A stretch of DNA of 64,000 nucleotides from Roseibium sp. (GCA_017643925.1 JAEPML010000006.1:182225-246224); one strand, 5' to 3'; counted from the first letter of the stretch, positions 24,354 to 34,032 are shown. Made by a program: numbers and translations. The notes: generated from the sequence alone by a model not told the origin.

Positions 24354-26183
24354 TCAGCTCAGCATACCGCGCCCATGGCCCACTGCCGACTGCATGGTTT
24401 TGACGACAACGAACGCATCGCGCAGATGACTGCGTTCAAAGTCCGACAACATGGCCGGCATCAGGAAATTGTCCGGTGCATGCCCCTGTTTGACGAGATC
24501 CGCCTGGTGTGACAGCCGGGTTTCGGCGATCAGGTCATAGGCGTCGAGCAGATCGCCGGCACCGGAGGCGCTGAGTTCGCCCTTGGCGCGCGCCTCGACC
24601 AGGCGGGCCCTGGTGTTGACGGCGCCGATCTGTCCCCGGAGCGCATAGATACGGGCCAGATCAACGATGGGCACCACGCCGTTCAGTTTCATGTCCAGGG
24701 CATTCTTGTGTTCGCCCGAGCGAATGGTGGCCAGGCCGCGCAACAGACTCAAGGGTGGCATGTGCTTCAGGGAATTGCTGATCATGTGGGCCACGAAGAT
24801 GGAGTTTGCGCTCGCTTCCTTGAGCGTTTCCTCCTGCAAGCGGTCGAACAATTCGGTTTGCCCGCCGATGGGGCGCAGGTCGAACATGACGGAACTCAGC
24901 ATCTGCGCTTCCGGATCGGGCTTGGCGATCCAGCCGGCAAAATAACCCTTCCAGACGCTGATCGGCTGGCGCCAGCGCGGATTGATTGCCATCATGTCAC
25001 CGGGGCAATAGACGTACCCGCTCGTGTTGAGCCCGTCGCAGACAAAACTTGCCAGATCCGCGAAGTAGCCGTCCCTGTCTTCATCCGAAACAGTGTCATC
25101 CAGGAACAGGCAATTGTCCTGGTCGCTGACACCCGTCTGTTCCTGCCGCCCTTGCGAGCCGCAGGCCAGCCAGAGATAGGGTACGGGGGGCGGGCCCAGT
25201 TTGTCCTCTGCAAGCGCAAGCAACCGACGCGTTGCCGTGTCGGCGATATCCGTGATCAACCGTGTCACGACTTCGTGCCGGCTTCCACCGGCGACGAGCT
25301 GGACCAGCAGGTTCGGTATGCGCGCGGTGACAGCAGCGATCTCTTCCGCAGAACCGGCCTTGCTGATTTCGCCCACAAGTTCACCGGAGCTGACTGCCTG
25401 GAACCGGGTGAGGTCCGTTTGCGTCACGATGCCGACCAGTTTGCCATTTTCCACGATCGGGACATGCCCGATCCTGCGTTCCATCATCAGGTGCAGGATG
25501 TCGGAGCCGATCGATGAGGGCGAAAGGGCGAGAGGGTTGGCCGTCATGACCTTCGACACCGGCGTGTCGATTGGCATGCCTTCGGCCAGCACCTTGCTGG
25601 TCAGATCCCGGATGGTCACGATACCGGTCAGCGTAGCGTCGGGCCCGGTGATGCAAAGCGAGGAAACGTGCCTGTCGCGCATCGTTCGGGCAGCGTCCTG
25701 TGCCGTTGTCTCGAGCGAACACGTGATCGGTGTACGCGCCATCAGGGTTTCGGCAAGACTGGTTGCAAGTCCCTGACCACGGTTTTCACTGCGCCGGGCC
25801 CGGTCGAAGAAACGCGCGAAGGCCTTGTTTTCGGAGATCAGCTCGTTGAAAACGGCGGCCGGAAGCACGAGCAGAATTGTGTTTTCATCGGCACGCGAGG
25901 AGGTGACGGCGATCCCGTCACGCATGAGGCCACGTTCGCCGAATGAATTGCGTTGTCCGAGATGGCTGATGACGACGTCATTCTCGTCCCTGACCACGAT
26001 GGTTCCATCATAGATCAGAAAAAGGCCTGGAAGCCCGTCGCCAAGCCCGTAGACCTGCGTGCCCTTCTCGACGGTTTTTGCTTCCACTTCACCCGCGAGT
26101 GTTTCCAGCCTGCTTTCGGCCAGGGAATCATAGGGGTGAACGGTGTGCAAAAAGCGCAGGATCTGTTCTGGCGTCAGTGACAT
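24354..26183 (-). CDS. DUF294 nucleotidyltransferase-like protein with cNMP-binding and CBS domains
   Basis: A 609-residue cytoplasmic protein. Order: cyclic-nucleotide-binding domain (about 20-130; GEVEAKTVEKGTQVYGLGDG, HLGQRNSFGERGLM), two CBS domains (about 155-275; VSSLCITGPDATLTGIVT, IGHVPIVENGKLVGIVTQTD), a nucleotidyltransferase-like domain (WLACGSQGRQEQTGVSDQDN, about 345-365) and a C-terminal helical domain. Similar proteins are fixed companions of acetate-type sodium symporters and probably sense nucleotides to control uptake or the linked regulator. Start chosen at ATG 26183 (AAGG upstream). Confidence 0.85.
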   Translation of the reverse strand: MSLTPEQILRFLHTVHPYDSLAESRLETLAGEVEAKTVEKGTQVYGLGDGLPGLFLIYDGTIVVRDENDVVISHLGQRNSFGERGLMRDGIAVTSSRADENTILLVLPAAVFNELISENKAFARFFDRARRSENRGQGLATSLAETLMARTPITCSLETTAQDAARTMRDRHVSSLCITGPDATLTGIVTIRDLTSKVLAEGMPIDTPVSKVMTANPLALSPSSIGSDILHLMMERRIGHVPIVENGKLVGIVTQTDLTRFQAVSSGELVGEISKAGSAEEIAAVTARIPNLLVQLVAGGSRHEVVTRLITDIADTATRRLLALAEDKLGPPPVPYLWLACGSQGRQEQTGVSDQDNCLFLDDTVSDEDRDGYFADLASFVCDGLNTSGYVYCPGDMMAINPRWRQPISVWKGYFAGWIAKPDPEAQMLSSVMFDLRPIGGQTELFDRLQEETLKEASANSIFVAHMISNSLKHMPPLSLLRGLATIRSGEHKNALDMKLNGVVPIVDLARIYALRGQIGAVNTRARLVEARAKGELSASGAGDLLDAYDLIAETRLSHQADLVKQGHAPDNFLMPAMLSDFERSHLRDAFVVVKTMQSAVGHGRGMLS

Positions 26184-26207
26184 CGAATAGCCTTCTGTCC
26201 GGAACCA

Positions 26208-26247
26208 CAAAAGAAAAAGGTCCTGCCCAACGGTCGCCGGGCAGGAC
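26208..26247 (-). terminator. Intrinsic terminator after the symporter gene
   Basis: On the minus strand a stem of GTCCTGCCC and GGGCAGGAC with a loop of about 11 bases is followed by CTTTTTCTTTT. It is 52 bases past the symporter stop codon and would separate the symporter from the DUF294 gene or reduce read-through. Confidence 0.8.
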
Positions 26248-26298
26248 AGGATCGGGAGGAAAGGGGCAGCTTGATTAGCTCAACTGCCCGCTTGGGGA

Positions 26299-28086
26299 TC
26301 AGTGATCCTGTGCTGCACCAGCGCCGCGGGGAATACGGACACTGTGTACCAGATCCTTGATCGCTTGCGGTGTTTCCTTGGTCATGCCTGCAACAACGTA
26401 GGCCACAGCGAAGTTGACCATGGCACCGATTGCGCCGAACGAGGTCGACTTGACGGTTCCAAGAAGCGGGTCCGCATCCGTGAAGCTGTTGGTGCCCGGA
26501 ATGAAGAACCAGCCCTTGTGCAGGAAGATATAGACCAGTGTCACGACCAGGCCGGCCAGCATCCCGGCGACAGCACCGGTGTTGTTGATGCGGGTCGAGA
26601 AGATCCCCATCATCAGCGCCGGAAAGATCGACGCAGCTGCAAGGCCGAAGGCGAGTGCCACCGTTTGCGCGGCAAATCCTGGTGGGTTCAATCCGAGATA
26701 GGTTGCCACTGCAATGGCCACGGCCATCGCGATACGTGCTGACAACAGCTCTCCTCGTTCTGAGATCGCCGGATTTATCGCCCCCTTGATGAGGTCATGA
26801 CTGACCGCCGACGAAATCGCCAGTAACAGACCTGCAGCCGTCGACAATGCGGCGGCAAGACCACCGGCAGCCACCAGACCGATCACCCAGCTTGGCAGGT
26901 TCGCGATTTCCGGGTTGGCGAGAACGAGGATGTCACGGTTGAACTTTGTCAGCTCGTTACCCTTCCAGCCCTTTTCCTCGGCCATGGTCTGCATGTCGGC
27001 ATTCTTGTCGTTGTAGTACTGGATCTTGCCGTCGCCATTCTTGTCTTCCCAGTTGAGAAGACCAGTTTTCTGCCACGTGTCCATCCAGTCGTAGCGCTTG
27101 TCGTCCTGGATCTGTTCCAGGGTGACGGCGCCGCCGTTGATGCCGCCATTCGGCCACATCATTTCTGTGATGTTCAGGCGGGCCATCGCGCCGACTGCCG
27201 GTGCGGTCAGGTAGAGCATGGCAATGAAGACCAGTGCCCAGCCGGCAGACCAGCGTGCGTCAGAAACCTTCGGCACGGTGAAGAAGCGCATGATCACGTG
27301 CGGAAGACCGGCTGTACCGATCATCAGGGACAGGGTGAAGAGCACCATGTTGAACGTGTCAGCATGGTGGGCGGTATAGGAATTGAATCCGAGTTCCGTC
27401 ACCACCTGGTCCAGCTTGGCAAGAAGCGGCACGCCACTGTTGACATCGTCGCCGAACAGTCCAAGGGCCGGGATCGGGTTGCCGGTCAGCTGAAGCGAGA
27501 TGAAGATTGCCGGGATGGTGTAGGCCGTGATCAGAACGACATACTGTGCAACCTGCGTGTAGGTCACGCCTTTCATGCCACCGAAAACCGCGTAGGCGAA
27601 GACGACACAGGCACCGATCAGGAGGCCGGCGGTATTGCTGACTTCAAGGAACCGACCGAACGCAACACCAACACCGGTCATCTGGCCGATAACGTAAGTG
27701 GTGGAGGCGACGATCAGACAGATCACCGCGACGATACGGGCCGTCTGGCTGTAGAAGCGGTCACCGATGAACTCGGAGACGGTGAACTTGCCGAACTTGC
27801 GCAGATACGGGGCAAGCAGCAAGGCCAGCAGCACGTAACCGCCGGTCCAGCCCATCAGGAACGAGCTGTTGTCGTAGCCGGTGAACGCGATCAGGCCGGC
27901 CATGGAAATGAAGGAGGCTGCCGACATCCAGTCTGCCGCCGTTGCCATGCCGTTCGTGACCGGATGCACGCCACGTCCAGCGGCGTAAAATTCGGAGGTG
28001 GACCCGGCACGGGCCCAGATTGCGATGCCGATGTAGAGCGCGAAGGAGCCACCCACAAACAGCAGATTGATAGTAAACTGATCCAT
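26299..28086 (-). CDS. Sodium/solute symporter, ActP-like large subunit
   Basis: A 595-residue SSS-family symporter with about 13 helices: EFYAAGRGVHPVTNGMATAA (near residue 35), GWTGGYVLLALLLAPYLRKF, GMKGVTYTQVAQYVVLITAY and AAGGLAAALSTAAGLLLAIS. An unusually long hydrophilic loop (about residues 310-375, NGDGKIQYYNDKNADMQTMA) is typical of the subfamily that pairs with a DUF4212 small subunit. Acetate or a similar short monocarboxylate is the likely substrate. The gene follows the DUF4212 subunit gene by 15 bases. Confidence 0.87.
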   Translation of the reverse strand: MDQFTINLLFVGGSFALYIGIAIWARAGSTSEFYAAGRGVHPVTNGMATAADWMSAASFISMAGLIAFTGYDNSSFLMGWTGGYVLLALLLAPYLRKFGKFTVSEFIGDRFYSQTARIVAVICLIVASTTYVIGQMTGVGVAFGRFLEVSNTAGLLIGACVVFAYAVFGGMKGVTYTQVAQYVVLITAYTIPAIFISLQLTGNPIPALGLFGDDVNSGVPLLAKLDQVVTELGFNSYTAHHADTFNMVLFTLSLMIGTAGLPHVIMRFFTVPKVSDARWSAGWALVFIAMLYLTAPAVGAMARLNITEMMWPNGGINGGAVTLEQIQDDKRYDWMDTWQKTGLLNWEDKNGDGKIQYYNDKNADMQTMAEEKGWKGNELTKFNRDILVLANPEIANLPSWVIGLVAAGGLAAALSTAAGLLLAISSAVSHDLIKGAINPAISERGELLSARIAMAVAIAVATYLGLNPPGFAAQTVALAFGLAAASIFPALMMGIFSTRINNTGAVAGMLAGLVVTLVYIFLHKGWFFIPGTNSFTDADPLLGTVKSTSFGAIGAMVNFAVAYVVAGMTKETPQAIKDLVHSVRIPRGAGAAQDH

Positions 28087-28101
28087 CTGTTCCCAGGCCC
28101 C

Positions 28102-28362
28102 TTATTCTTCGTCCACGCCGTGTTCACGGTCGAGTTTGTTCATCCTGAAAGCGTAGAAGAAAATGATCGCCAGGAAGACGAGGATCGAACCCTGCTGGGC
28201 GAACCAGAAGCCGAGGTCGGTGCCGCCGACGGATATACCGCTCAGCATGGGGCGCAGCAGAATGCCAAACCCGAAAGAGACCAGCGCCCAGATCACGAGG
28301 CTGACCACGATAAGGCGCATATTGGCGGACCAATAGGCGTTGTTGGACGAGTTATCAGACAT
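28102..28362 (-). CDS. DUF4212 small subunit of the sodium/solute symporter
   Basis: An 86-residue two-helix membrane protein: AYWSANMRLIVVSLVIWALV, FGFGILLRPML, GTDLGFWFAQQGSILVFLAI and the polar end YAFRMNKLDREHGV. These are the marks of the small subunit that always precedes this symporter type. A strong GGAGGAGACTAA leads the ATG. First gene of the transcript. Confidence 0.88.
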   Translation of the reverse strand: MSDNSSNNAYWSANMRLIVVSLVIWALVSFGFGILLRPMLSGISVGGTDLGFWFAQQGSILVFLAIIFFYAFRMNKLDREHGVDEE

Positions 28363-28999
28363 TTAGTCTCCTCCACTTCAGTCCGGTTGTTTCCAGAACA
28401 CGCCTCACACGCGCATCCCGACTTCCTCCTTTCGCGTCAGGCATCAAGTCCTGTCGCGACCGAAACCCCGGATCCAGCACAAGTCAGGATCATCACCGGG
28501 ACAGCGCAAAACGAGACGGGGAGGTGATCTGGATCTCGACCCGATGCCGCTTGGAAAGTGTTGACTTTCGCGCGGAACGGACGACAGACCTGGAAGGGAA
28601 ACCTTTGCACATCATGCGATGTTCGAAGCCCCGCCCCCTCGATCACAACCACAGGATTGCAGGTCACATTTCCCGATCCGGGGATGCCGGGCGTCGGAAA
28701 ATCGTTCCTGCGTATCGCGGTTTTTGCACTGCAGTGACGTTTAGTAACAGCGCTGTTTTTCCGTTCAAGACTACTTAGGTATGGACTACTTAGGTCTATC
28801 AATACCAAGGTATAACAAGAGCTTAGGGAAAATACTGATGACCCTTCGGCGTATGCTCAGTTGGGAGCGTGGGCGCTGAAATTGAGTATTTGCGCCTGTG
28901 TTTTGTTTCCAAACACGACGTGAAACTCTCGTTCAGCCGGTGCGCGAAAAGCGGCAATGGAGGTCGGCTACGGCGCTGAAATTTCGACCTGTTCAACCT
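28363..28999. other. Non-coding region upstream of the symporter operon
   Basis: No convincing gene is seen: the short open frames have no ribosome-binding site and no recognisable protein. The AT-rich part at 28740-28830 probably holds the symporter promoter and includes a direct repeat (28770-28796) and a 12-base palindrome AACAGCGCTGTT (28747-28758). The rest lies between the 3' end of maiA and that promoter. Confidence 0.6.
28770..28796. promoter_or_regulatory. Tandem direct repeat, probable activator site for the symporter operon
   Basis: GACTACTTAGGT occurs at 28770-28781 and again at 28785-28796, separated by ATG, giving a 15-base period. The position, about 410 bases upstream of the DUF4212 start in an AT-rich block, suits a regulator binding side by side. 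The protein is not known; response regulators of the LuxR type that control acetate uptake are one candidate. Confidence 0.5.
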
Positions 29000-29647
29000 T
29001 CAGTTGGCGTCGGGCTGGAGCTCCGGCCGTGCCGCATCAAAAGCCGGAATCTGCAGGCACCGTGCTTCGATTTCTGTCAGCCGTTTGAACCGGGTGAGGT
29101 CGCAGCCCCAACGGTGCGCATTGTAAAGCTGGGGGACGAGACAAAGGTCGGCAAGGCCAGGCGCGTTGCCGAAACAGTAAGGCGCATCCGGGTCCAGCAT
29201 TTGCTGGAACGCGGTGAAGCCCTGGGTCATCCAGTCGTTCATCCAGTCAACGACGGTGTCCTGGTCGTGTCCCATGGTCTTCAGCTTGTTAATGACGCGA
29301 AGATTGTTGACCGGATGGATATCAGCCGCGATCACCAGCGCTGCCGCCCGGACCTGAGCTCGCAGTAAGGGATCTGTCGGCAAGAGCGGTGGTTCCGGTC
29401 GGGTTTCCTCCAACCATTCCAGGATCGCCATCGATTGGGTGAGGGCGCTGCCGTCTTTCAGAACCAGCGTGGGAACTCCGCGGCCCGGATTGAGACCGGC
29501 ATAGTCGGGACTGTTCTGCTCTCCCGCAACAAGGTTCACAGGGATCGATTCTACCGAAAGCTCCTTCAGGTTCAGGGCAATCCGGATCCGGTAGGAGGTT
29601 GTTGACCGCCAGTAGGTGAACAGTTTCATGTTTTCCAGGTCATTCAT
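29000..29647 (-). CDS. maiA: Maleylacetoacetate isomerase (zeta-class glutathione transferase)
   Basis: The 215-residue protein from ATG 29647 (AAGGAAGTTGGG upstream) has a GST fold: KLFTYWRSTTSYRIRIALNL with the glutathione-activating Ser/Thr region, GRGVPTLVLKDGSALTQSMA (binding of the gamma-Glu of glutathione) and ADIHPVNNLRVINKL in the C-terminal domain, which is distinctive for the zeta class. It isomerises maleylacetoacetate to fumarylacetoacetate in tyrosine/homogentisate breakdown. It stands alone here, next to the phenylacetate genes but on the opposite strand; a maleylpyruvate isomerase role cannot be excluded. Confidence 0.82.
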   Translation of the reverse strand: MNDLENMKLFTYWRSTTSYRIRIALNLKELSVESIPVNLVAGEQNSPDYAGLNPGRGVPTLVLKDGSALTQSMAILEWLEETRPEPPLLPTDPLLRAQVRAAALVIAADIHPVNNLRVINKLKTMGHDQDTVVDWMNDWMTQGFTAFQQMLDPDAPYCFGNAPGLADLCLVPQLYNAHRWGCDLTRFKRLTEIEARCLQIPAFDAARPELQPDAN

Positions 29648-30102
29648 CCCAACTTCCTTCACCCTTGCTCCCTGAAACACGTACCCCGCGCGCTCAACCG
29701 GATTTGCCGATTGCACGCCGCGTACCACACTCGACGCATTCCAGATTCAACAAGATATCCGTTGATGTGTGGTATTTAGTTTCAGATGAAACCAATTTAT
29801 CGTTTCGATTGTGCCGAGTGTCAATCGTTTCCGGTGACTGCAATCGCGACCGGTTCGCCGGGCAAACTGGACGACACCGTTGGCCATGCTTGTCTGATCG
29901 TTAGGCGGGCAAGCACGGGAGGACCTGAGTAGACATGCATCTTCTCTAGTTAGGTAATTGAGAAATATCGGAAAAAGAGGCCTGTTTCCTCAAAGGGTCA
30001 CAAAAAAGTCGAAAAATAGGTTTGAAGTGTGATGTTATGACGTTATAAATAGACCGATCGGTCGATTTATTTATCGATCTCTTCTGGTTCTGAGGGAGCG
30101 CA
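29648..30102. promoter_or_regulatory. Intergenic region with the paaJ promoter and PaaR operator
   Basis: No gene is seen in this 455-base stretch. A promoter-like pair TTGAAG (30022-30027) and TATAAA (30044-30049) with 16 bases between leads into the palindrome GACCGATCGGTC at 30052-30063, about 40 bases before the paaJ start. A TetR protein bound there would block transcription; paaR lies in the same locus and the same motif type occurs before paaG. Confidence 0.75.
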
Positions 30103-31308
30103 ATGCCGGAAGCCTTCATCTGTGATGCAGTCAGAACGCCGATCGGCCGTTATGCCGGTGCGTTGTCGGAGGTTCGTGCTGACGATCTGGCAGCCATTCC
30201 GCTTGCGGCCCTGCGAGACAGAAATCCGCAGGTGGATTGGGAATCCGTCGACGATGTCCTTCTCGGATGCGCCAATCAGGCTGGTGAAGACAATCGGAAT
30301 GTCGCGCGCATGGCCGTGCTGTTGTCCGGGCTGCCCGAATGCGTTCCGGGAACAACCGTCAATCGACTATGTGGGTCGGGTATGGATGCGGTGGGTCTGG
30401 CTGCACGGACAATTCGATCCGGTGATGCAGGGCTGATGCTGGCGGGCGGCGTTGAAAGCATGAGCCGCGCTCCCTTTGTGATTGCCAAGGCCACAAGTCC
30501 CTTTTCCCGTAACGCGGAGATGTATGACACCACCATCGGCTGGCGTTTCAAGAACAGCAGGCTCGAGAGCGCATTCGGTGCGCACTCCATGCCGGAAACG
30601 GCTGACAATGTTGCCGAGGAGTTCAGGATTTCCCGCGAGGACCAGGACCGGTTTGCAGCCGAGAGCCAGCGACGCTGGGAAATTGCCCAGGCCGAAGGGA
30701 TTTTCAACGAAGAGATCGTCCCGGTTGAGGTTCCGCGCCGCAAGGGGGACGCGGTCGTGGTCGACACGGACGAGCATCCACGTCCGGGAACACGTGCGGA
30801 AAATCTCGCCAGGCTGCGCGGTGTCAACGGACCGGCGCTGACTGTGACAGCAGGCAACGCCTCCGGTGTGAATGACGGGGCGGCCGCCCTGGTCGTTGCT
30901 TCGGAAGACGCAGCCGCCGCCAATGGCCTGAAGCCCATGGCACGTGTTGTCGGGATGGCGGCAGCCGGTGTGGCTCCGCGCATCATGGGGATCGGTCCCG
31001 GGCCGGCGTCGAGAAAAGTTCTGAAGGCGGCTGGTCTGAGTCTCGACCAGATGGACGTCATTGAGCTCAACGAAGCTTTTGCATCCCAGGCGCTCGCGGT
31101 GCTTCGGGACCTCGGGCTTCCCGACGATGCTTCGCATGTCAATGCAAATGGCGGCGCCATTGCCATGGGCCATCCGCTTGGCATGTCCGGGGCCAGACTG
31201 GTGCTGCATGCGGCTTATCAGTTGCAGCGAACCCAAGGCCGTTACGCGCTTTGCACCATGTGTGTTGGTGTAGGTCAGGGCATTGCGCTCATACTGGAGC
31301 GTGTTTGA
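30103..31308 (+). CDS. paaJ: 3-oxoadipyl-CoA/3-oxo-5,6-dehydrosuberyl-CoA thiolase
   Basis: A 401-residue thiolase: VRTPIGRYAGAL at the N-terminus, the nucleophilic Cys in TTVNRLCGSGMDAV (about residue 90), GGVESMSRAPFV, and the C-terminal NANGGAIAMGHPLGMSGARL and LCTMCVGVGQGIALI with catalytic His and Cys. In phenylacetate breakdown it cleaves 3-oxoadipyl-CoA to succinyl-CoA and acetyl-CoA. It is the first gene of the plus-strand paa arm; a pcaF role in the beta-ketoadipate pathway uses the same reaction. Confidence 0.87.
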   Translation: MPEAFICDAVRTPIGRYAGALSEVRADDLAAIPLAALRDRNPQVDWESVDDVLLGCANQAGEDNRNVARMAVLLSGLPECVPGTTVNRLCGSGMDAVGLAARTIRSGDAGLMLAGGVESMSRAPFVIAKATSPFSRNAEMYDTTIGWRFKNSRLESAFGAHSMPETADNVAEEFRISREDQDRFAAESQRRWEIAQAEGIFNEEIVPVEVPRRKGDAVVVDTDEHPRPGTRAENLARLRGVNGPALTVTAGNASGVNDGAAALVVASEDAAAANGLKPMARVVGMAAAGVAPRIMGIGPGPASRKVLKAAGLSLDQMDVIELNEAFASQALAVLRDLGLPDDASHVNANGGAIAMGHPLGMSGARLVLHAAYQLQRTQGRYALCTMCVGVGQGIALILERV

Positions 31309-31367
31309 ATGGACAGGATTGAAGACGCGGGCGAGATTGTCGATCACGGCGCGAGGGAGAAAAGGTC

Positions 31368-32381
31368 ATGTATGCACAACTGGTGAAATCTGACGGTCTC
31401 AAGGCACGCGAGGACATGTCTGCGGAAGAAAGAGCCTTTCAGGACCGTGTCGACAATGGCGAAAAGATCGAGCCGAAGGACTGGATGCCGGAGGGGTACC
31501 GCAAGACCCTGATCCGCCAGATCGGACAACATGCCCATTCCGAAATCGTCGGTCAGTTGCCGGAAGGAAACTGGATCACCCGTGCACCGTCGCTGGAACG
31601 CAAGGCCATCCTGCTGGCCAAGGTCCAGGACGAGGCCGGTCACGGTCTCTATCTCTATTCGGCTGCCGAGACGCTGGGTGTTTCCCGTGACGAACTGCTC
31701 GAGAAGCTCCACAGCGGCAAGATGAAATACAGTTCCATCTTCAACTACCCGACCTTGAACTGGGCGGATATCGGCGCGGTCGGCTGGCTCGTTGACGGCG
31801 CCGCGATCATGAACCAGGTGCCGCTGCAACGTACCTCCTACGGTCCCTACAGCCGCGCCATGATCCGCATCTGCAAGGAAGAGAGCTTCCATCAGCGCCA
31901 GGGCTATTCAATCATGATGAAGATGGCCTTCGGAACGCTGGAACAGAAGGAAATGGCCCAGGACGCGTTGAACCGCTTCTGGTTTCCGTCGCTGATGATG
32001 TTCGGTCCATCGGACAAGGATTCGGTCCATTCCGCACAATCCATGGCCTGGAAGATCAAGATCAACACCAATGACGAGTTGCGCCAGAAATTCGTCAACG
32101 AGACGGTGCCGCAGGCGGAATATCTCGGACTGACTATTCCGGATGAAAAGCTGGCGTGGAACGAAGACAAGCAGGGCTATGACTTCTCCGAACCTGACTG
32201 GGCTGAGTTCTTTGAAGTGATCAAGGGCAACGGGCCCTGCAATCGCGAACGCATGGAGGCCCGGGTCAAGGCCTGGGACGAGGGTGAATGGTTCCGTGAC
32301 GGTCTGAATGCCTATGCCGAAAAGGCAGCCGACAGGCGGAAGGCCGCTGCCACCGCGGCAGAAAAACCGGGATACAGGTAA
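31368..32381 (+). CDS. paaA: Ring 1,2-phenylacetyl-CoA epoxidase, catalytic subunit A
   Basis: This 337-residue diiron protein has the ligands of a bacterial multicomponent monooxygenase-like fold: [15 protein letters not shown] (E-x-x-H) and [13 protein letters not shown] (E-x-x-H), with [16 protein letters not shown] upstream. With PaaB, C and E it epoxidises phenylacetyl-CoA using oxygen and electrons from PaaE. Start ATG 31368 is preceded by GAGGGAGAAAAGGTC. The next gene is paaB, 17 bases on. Confidence 0.95.
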   Translation: MYAQLVKSDGLKAREDMSAEERAFQDRVDNGEKIEPKDWMPEGYRKTLIRQIGQHAHSEIVGQLPEGNWITRAPSLERKAILLAKVQDEAGHGLYLYSAAETLGVSRDELLEKLHSGKMKYSSIFNYPTLNWADIGAVGWLVDGAAIMNQVPLQRTSYGPYSRAMIRICKEESFHQRQGYSIMMKMAFGTLEQKEMAQDALNRFWFPSLMMFGPSDKDSVHSAQSMAWKIKINTNDELRQKFVNETVPQAEYLGLTIPDEKLAWNEDKQGYDFSEPDWAEFFEVIKGNGPCNRERMEARVKAWDEGEWFRDGLNAYAEKAADRRKAAATAAEKPGYR

Positions 32382-32398
32382 ACGAGGGAGGATCAGCC

Positions 32399-32686
32399 AT
32401 GTCGAAGAAAGAATGGCCGCTCTGGGAAGTCTTCATCCGCGGACAGCACGGTTTGAACCACCGGCACGTTGGCAGCCTGCACGCGCCGGATGCCGAAATG
32501 GCGATCAACCATGCGCGCGATGTCTATACCAGGCGGCGCGAAGGGGTTTCGATCTGGGTTGTCCCGTCCAAGGACATCACGGCTTCGAGCCCATCTGAAA
32601 AGGGACCTCTTTTCGATCCAGCGGAAAGCAAGACCTATCGTCATCCAACCTTCTTCGACATTCCCGACGAAGTGGGGAAGATGTGA
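32399..32686 (+). CDS. paaB: Phenylacetyl-CoA epoxidase subunit B
   Basis: A 95-residue PaaB: EWPLWEVFIRGQHGLNHRHV near the N-terminus, HAPDAEMAINHARDVYTRRR-like centre (residues about 25-45) and EGVSIWVVPSKDI. It bridges catalytic PaaAC heterodimers in the epoxidase. The stop codon overlaps the paaC start as TGATG, giving translational coupling. Confidence 0.93.
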   Translation: MSKKEWPLWEVFIRGQHGLNHRHVGSLHAPDAEMAINHARDVYTRRREGVSIWVVPSKDITASSPSEKGPLFDPAESKTYRHPTFFDIPDEVGKM

Positions 32687-33498
32687 TGTCGGAGATGCCA
32701 ACAAACGCAACTGCAGATGCGGCCGTGACAGATCAGGCATTGCAGCCTGCATTCTTCGACTGGCTGTGCCGCATGGGTGACAACGCCCTCGTGCTGGGTC
32801 ACAGAACGTCCGAATGGTGTGGCCACGGTCCTGTCCTTGAGGAAGACATTGCGCTTGCCAACACGGCTCTGGATCTGATCGGTCACACGCAGATGTGGCT
32901 GGGTCTTGCGGGTGAAGTGGAAGGCAAGGGGCGGGATGCAGACGCTCTCGCCTACCTGCGGGACGCAATGAAGTTCCGCAATTTTCTGCTGGTCGAATTG
33001 CCCAGGGGCGACATGGCCGTGACGATGATGCGCGAATTCCTGTTCGACGCCTACCATCATCTCCTGCTTGCCTGGCTGTCGGAAAACTCATCCAGCCCAC
33101 GGGTTTCGGAAATTGCTGCCAAGGCGCTGAAAGAAGTCAGCTATCATCTTGATCGGGCGTCGGACATTGTCGTTCGGCTTGGCGACGGCACGGCCGAAAG
33201 CCATCGCCGGATGCAGGATGCACTCGACCTGTTGTGGCCTTACACGGGTGAAATGTTCACCAGTGACGAAGTCGACAGGGCGATGGTCACTGCCGGGATT
33301 GCACCGGATCTCGAGATGTTGCGGAGCAAATGGGAAGCATCTGTTCGTGACATCCTGGAAGAAGCCACGCTGAAGGCCCCGGACCCCGGGGGTTATGCGC
33401 ATCTTGGCGGCAAGCAGGGCCGGCACACCGAACACCTTGGGTACATTCTTGCTGAAATGCAGTTTCTGCAGCGCGCCTATCCCGGTGCAAGCTGGTAG
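32686..33498 (+). CDS. paaC: Phenylacetyl-CoA epoxidase structural subunit C
   Basis: The 270-residue protein belongs to the PaaA/PaaC ferritin-like family: RMGDNALVLGHRTSEWCGHG, NTALDLIGHTQMWLGLAGE, MMREFLFDAYHHLLLAWLS and GGKQGRHTEHLGYILAEMQF. It pairs with PaaA but has lost catalytic metal binding in characterised members. The ATG at 32686 overlaps the paaB stop; a GTG three bases earlier is in frame. Confidence 0.93.
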   Translation: MSEMPTNATADAAVTDQALQPAFFDWLCRMGDNALVLGHRTSEWCGHGPVLEEDIALANTALDLIGHTQMWLGLAGEVEGKGRDADALAYLRDAMKFRNFLLVELPRGDMAVTMMREFLFDAYHHLLLAWLSENSSSPRVSEIAAKALKEVSYHLDRASDIVVRLGDGTAESHRRMQDALDLLWPYTGEMFTSDEVDRAMVTAGIAPDLEMLRSKWEASVRDILEEATLKAPDPGGYAHLGGKQGRHTEHLGYILAEMQFLQRAYPGASW

Positions 33499-33507
33499 GG
33501 GAGCGGT

Positions 33508-34032
33508 ATGATGTCCTCCGCGCTGCAACCCGAAGCCGAAGAAATCTGGACCTGGCTGGCCGAAGTTCCAGACCCGGAGATCCCGGTTGTTTCAGTGACC
33601 GAGTTGGGGATCGTTCGCGAGGTCAGATACGAGGGCGACACGCTCGTCGTGGCCGTGACCCCAACCTATTCGGGGTGTCCGGCGACAGCGGTGATCGACC
33701 TGATGATCGAAGAAAAGCTTCGGGAAAAGGGTGTCGAGGATTTGCGGCTGGAGCGCCGCCTGTCACCGCCCTGGACGACAGACTGGGTCACGGCAAATGC
33801 CCGGGAGAAGTTGAGAGCCTTCGGTATCGCTCCACCGGTGGACGGTACGGCGTCCGACGGCATGAGCGCCAAGGCAGCCCGGCTCTCCGGTCAAAACGCC
33901 CTTACCGTTGCCTGTCCGCGTTGTGGTTCTGCCAACACCGAGCGGATCAGCCAATTCGGGTCAACGCCCTGCAAGGCCGCCTGGCGCTGCAGGGACTGTC
34001 TCGAACCATTCGACTACTTCAAGTGCATCTAG
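33508..34032 (+). CDS. paaD: Phenylacetate pathway protein PaaD (iron-sulfur cluster assembly type)
   Basis: A 174-residue DUF59/MIP18-type protein: EVPDPEIPVVSVTELGIVRE and VTPTYSGCPATAVIDLMIEE in the N-terminal domain, then a C-terminal four-cysteine zinc-like part, CPRCGSANTERISQFGSTPC, followed by CRDCLEPFDYFKC. PaaD is thought to help mature the diiron or Fe-S centres of the epoxidase. It follows paaC by nine bases. Confidence 0.92.
   Translation: MMSSALQPEAEEIWTWLAEVPDPEIPVVSVTELGIVREVRYEGDTLVVAVTPTYSGCPATAVIDLMIEEKLREKGVEDLRLERRLSPPWTTDWVTANAREKLRAFGIAPPVDGTASDGMSAKAARLSGQNALTVACPRCGSANTERISQFGSTPCKAAWRCRDCLEPFDYFKCI

Noticed and set aside
27298..28527. Plus-strand open frame of 409 residues
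   Set aside because: It is the antisense of the symporter and DUF4212 genes; its composition (many Asp, His, Gln, Arg) is typical of a shadow frame.
28437..28808. Minus-strand frame of 123 residues upstream of the symporter operon
   Set aside because: No ribosome-binding site, no recognisable domain, and it covers the AT-rich repeat-bearing promoter region.
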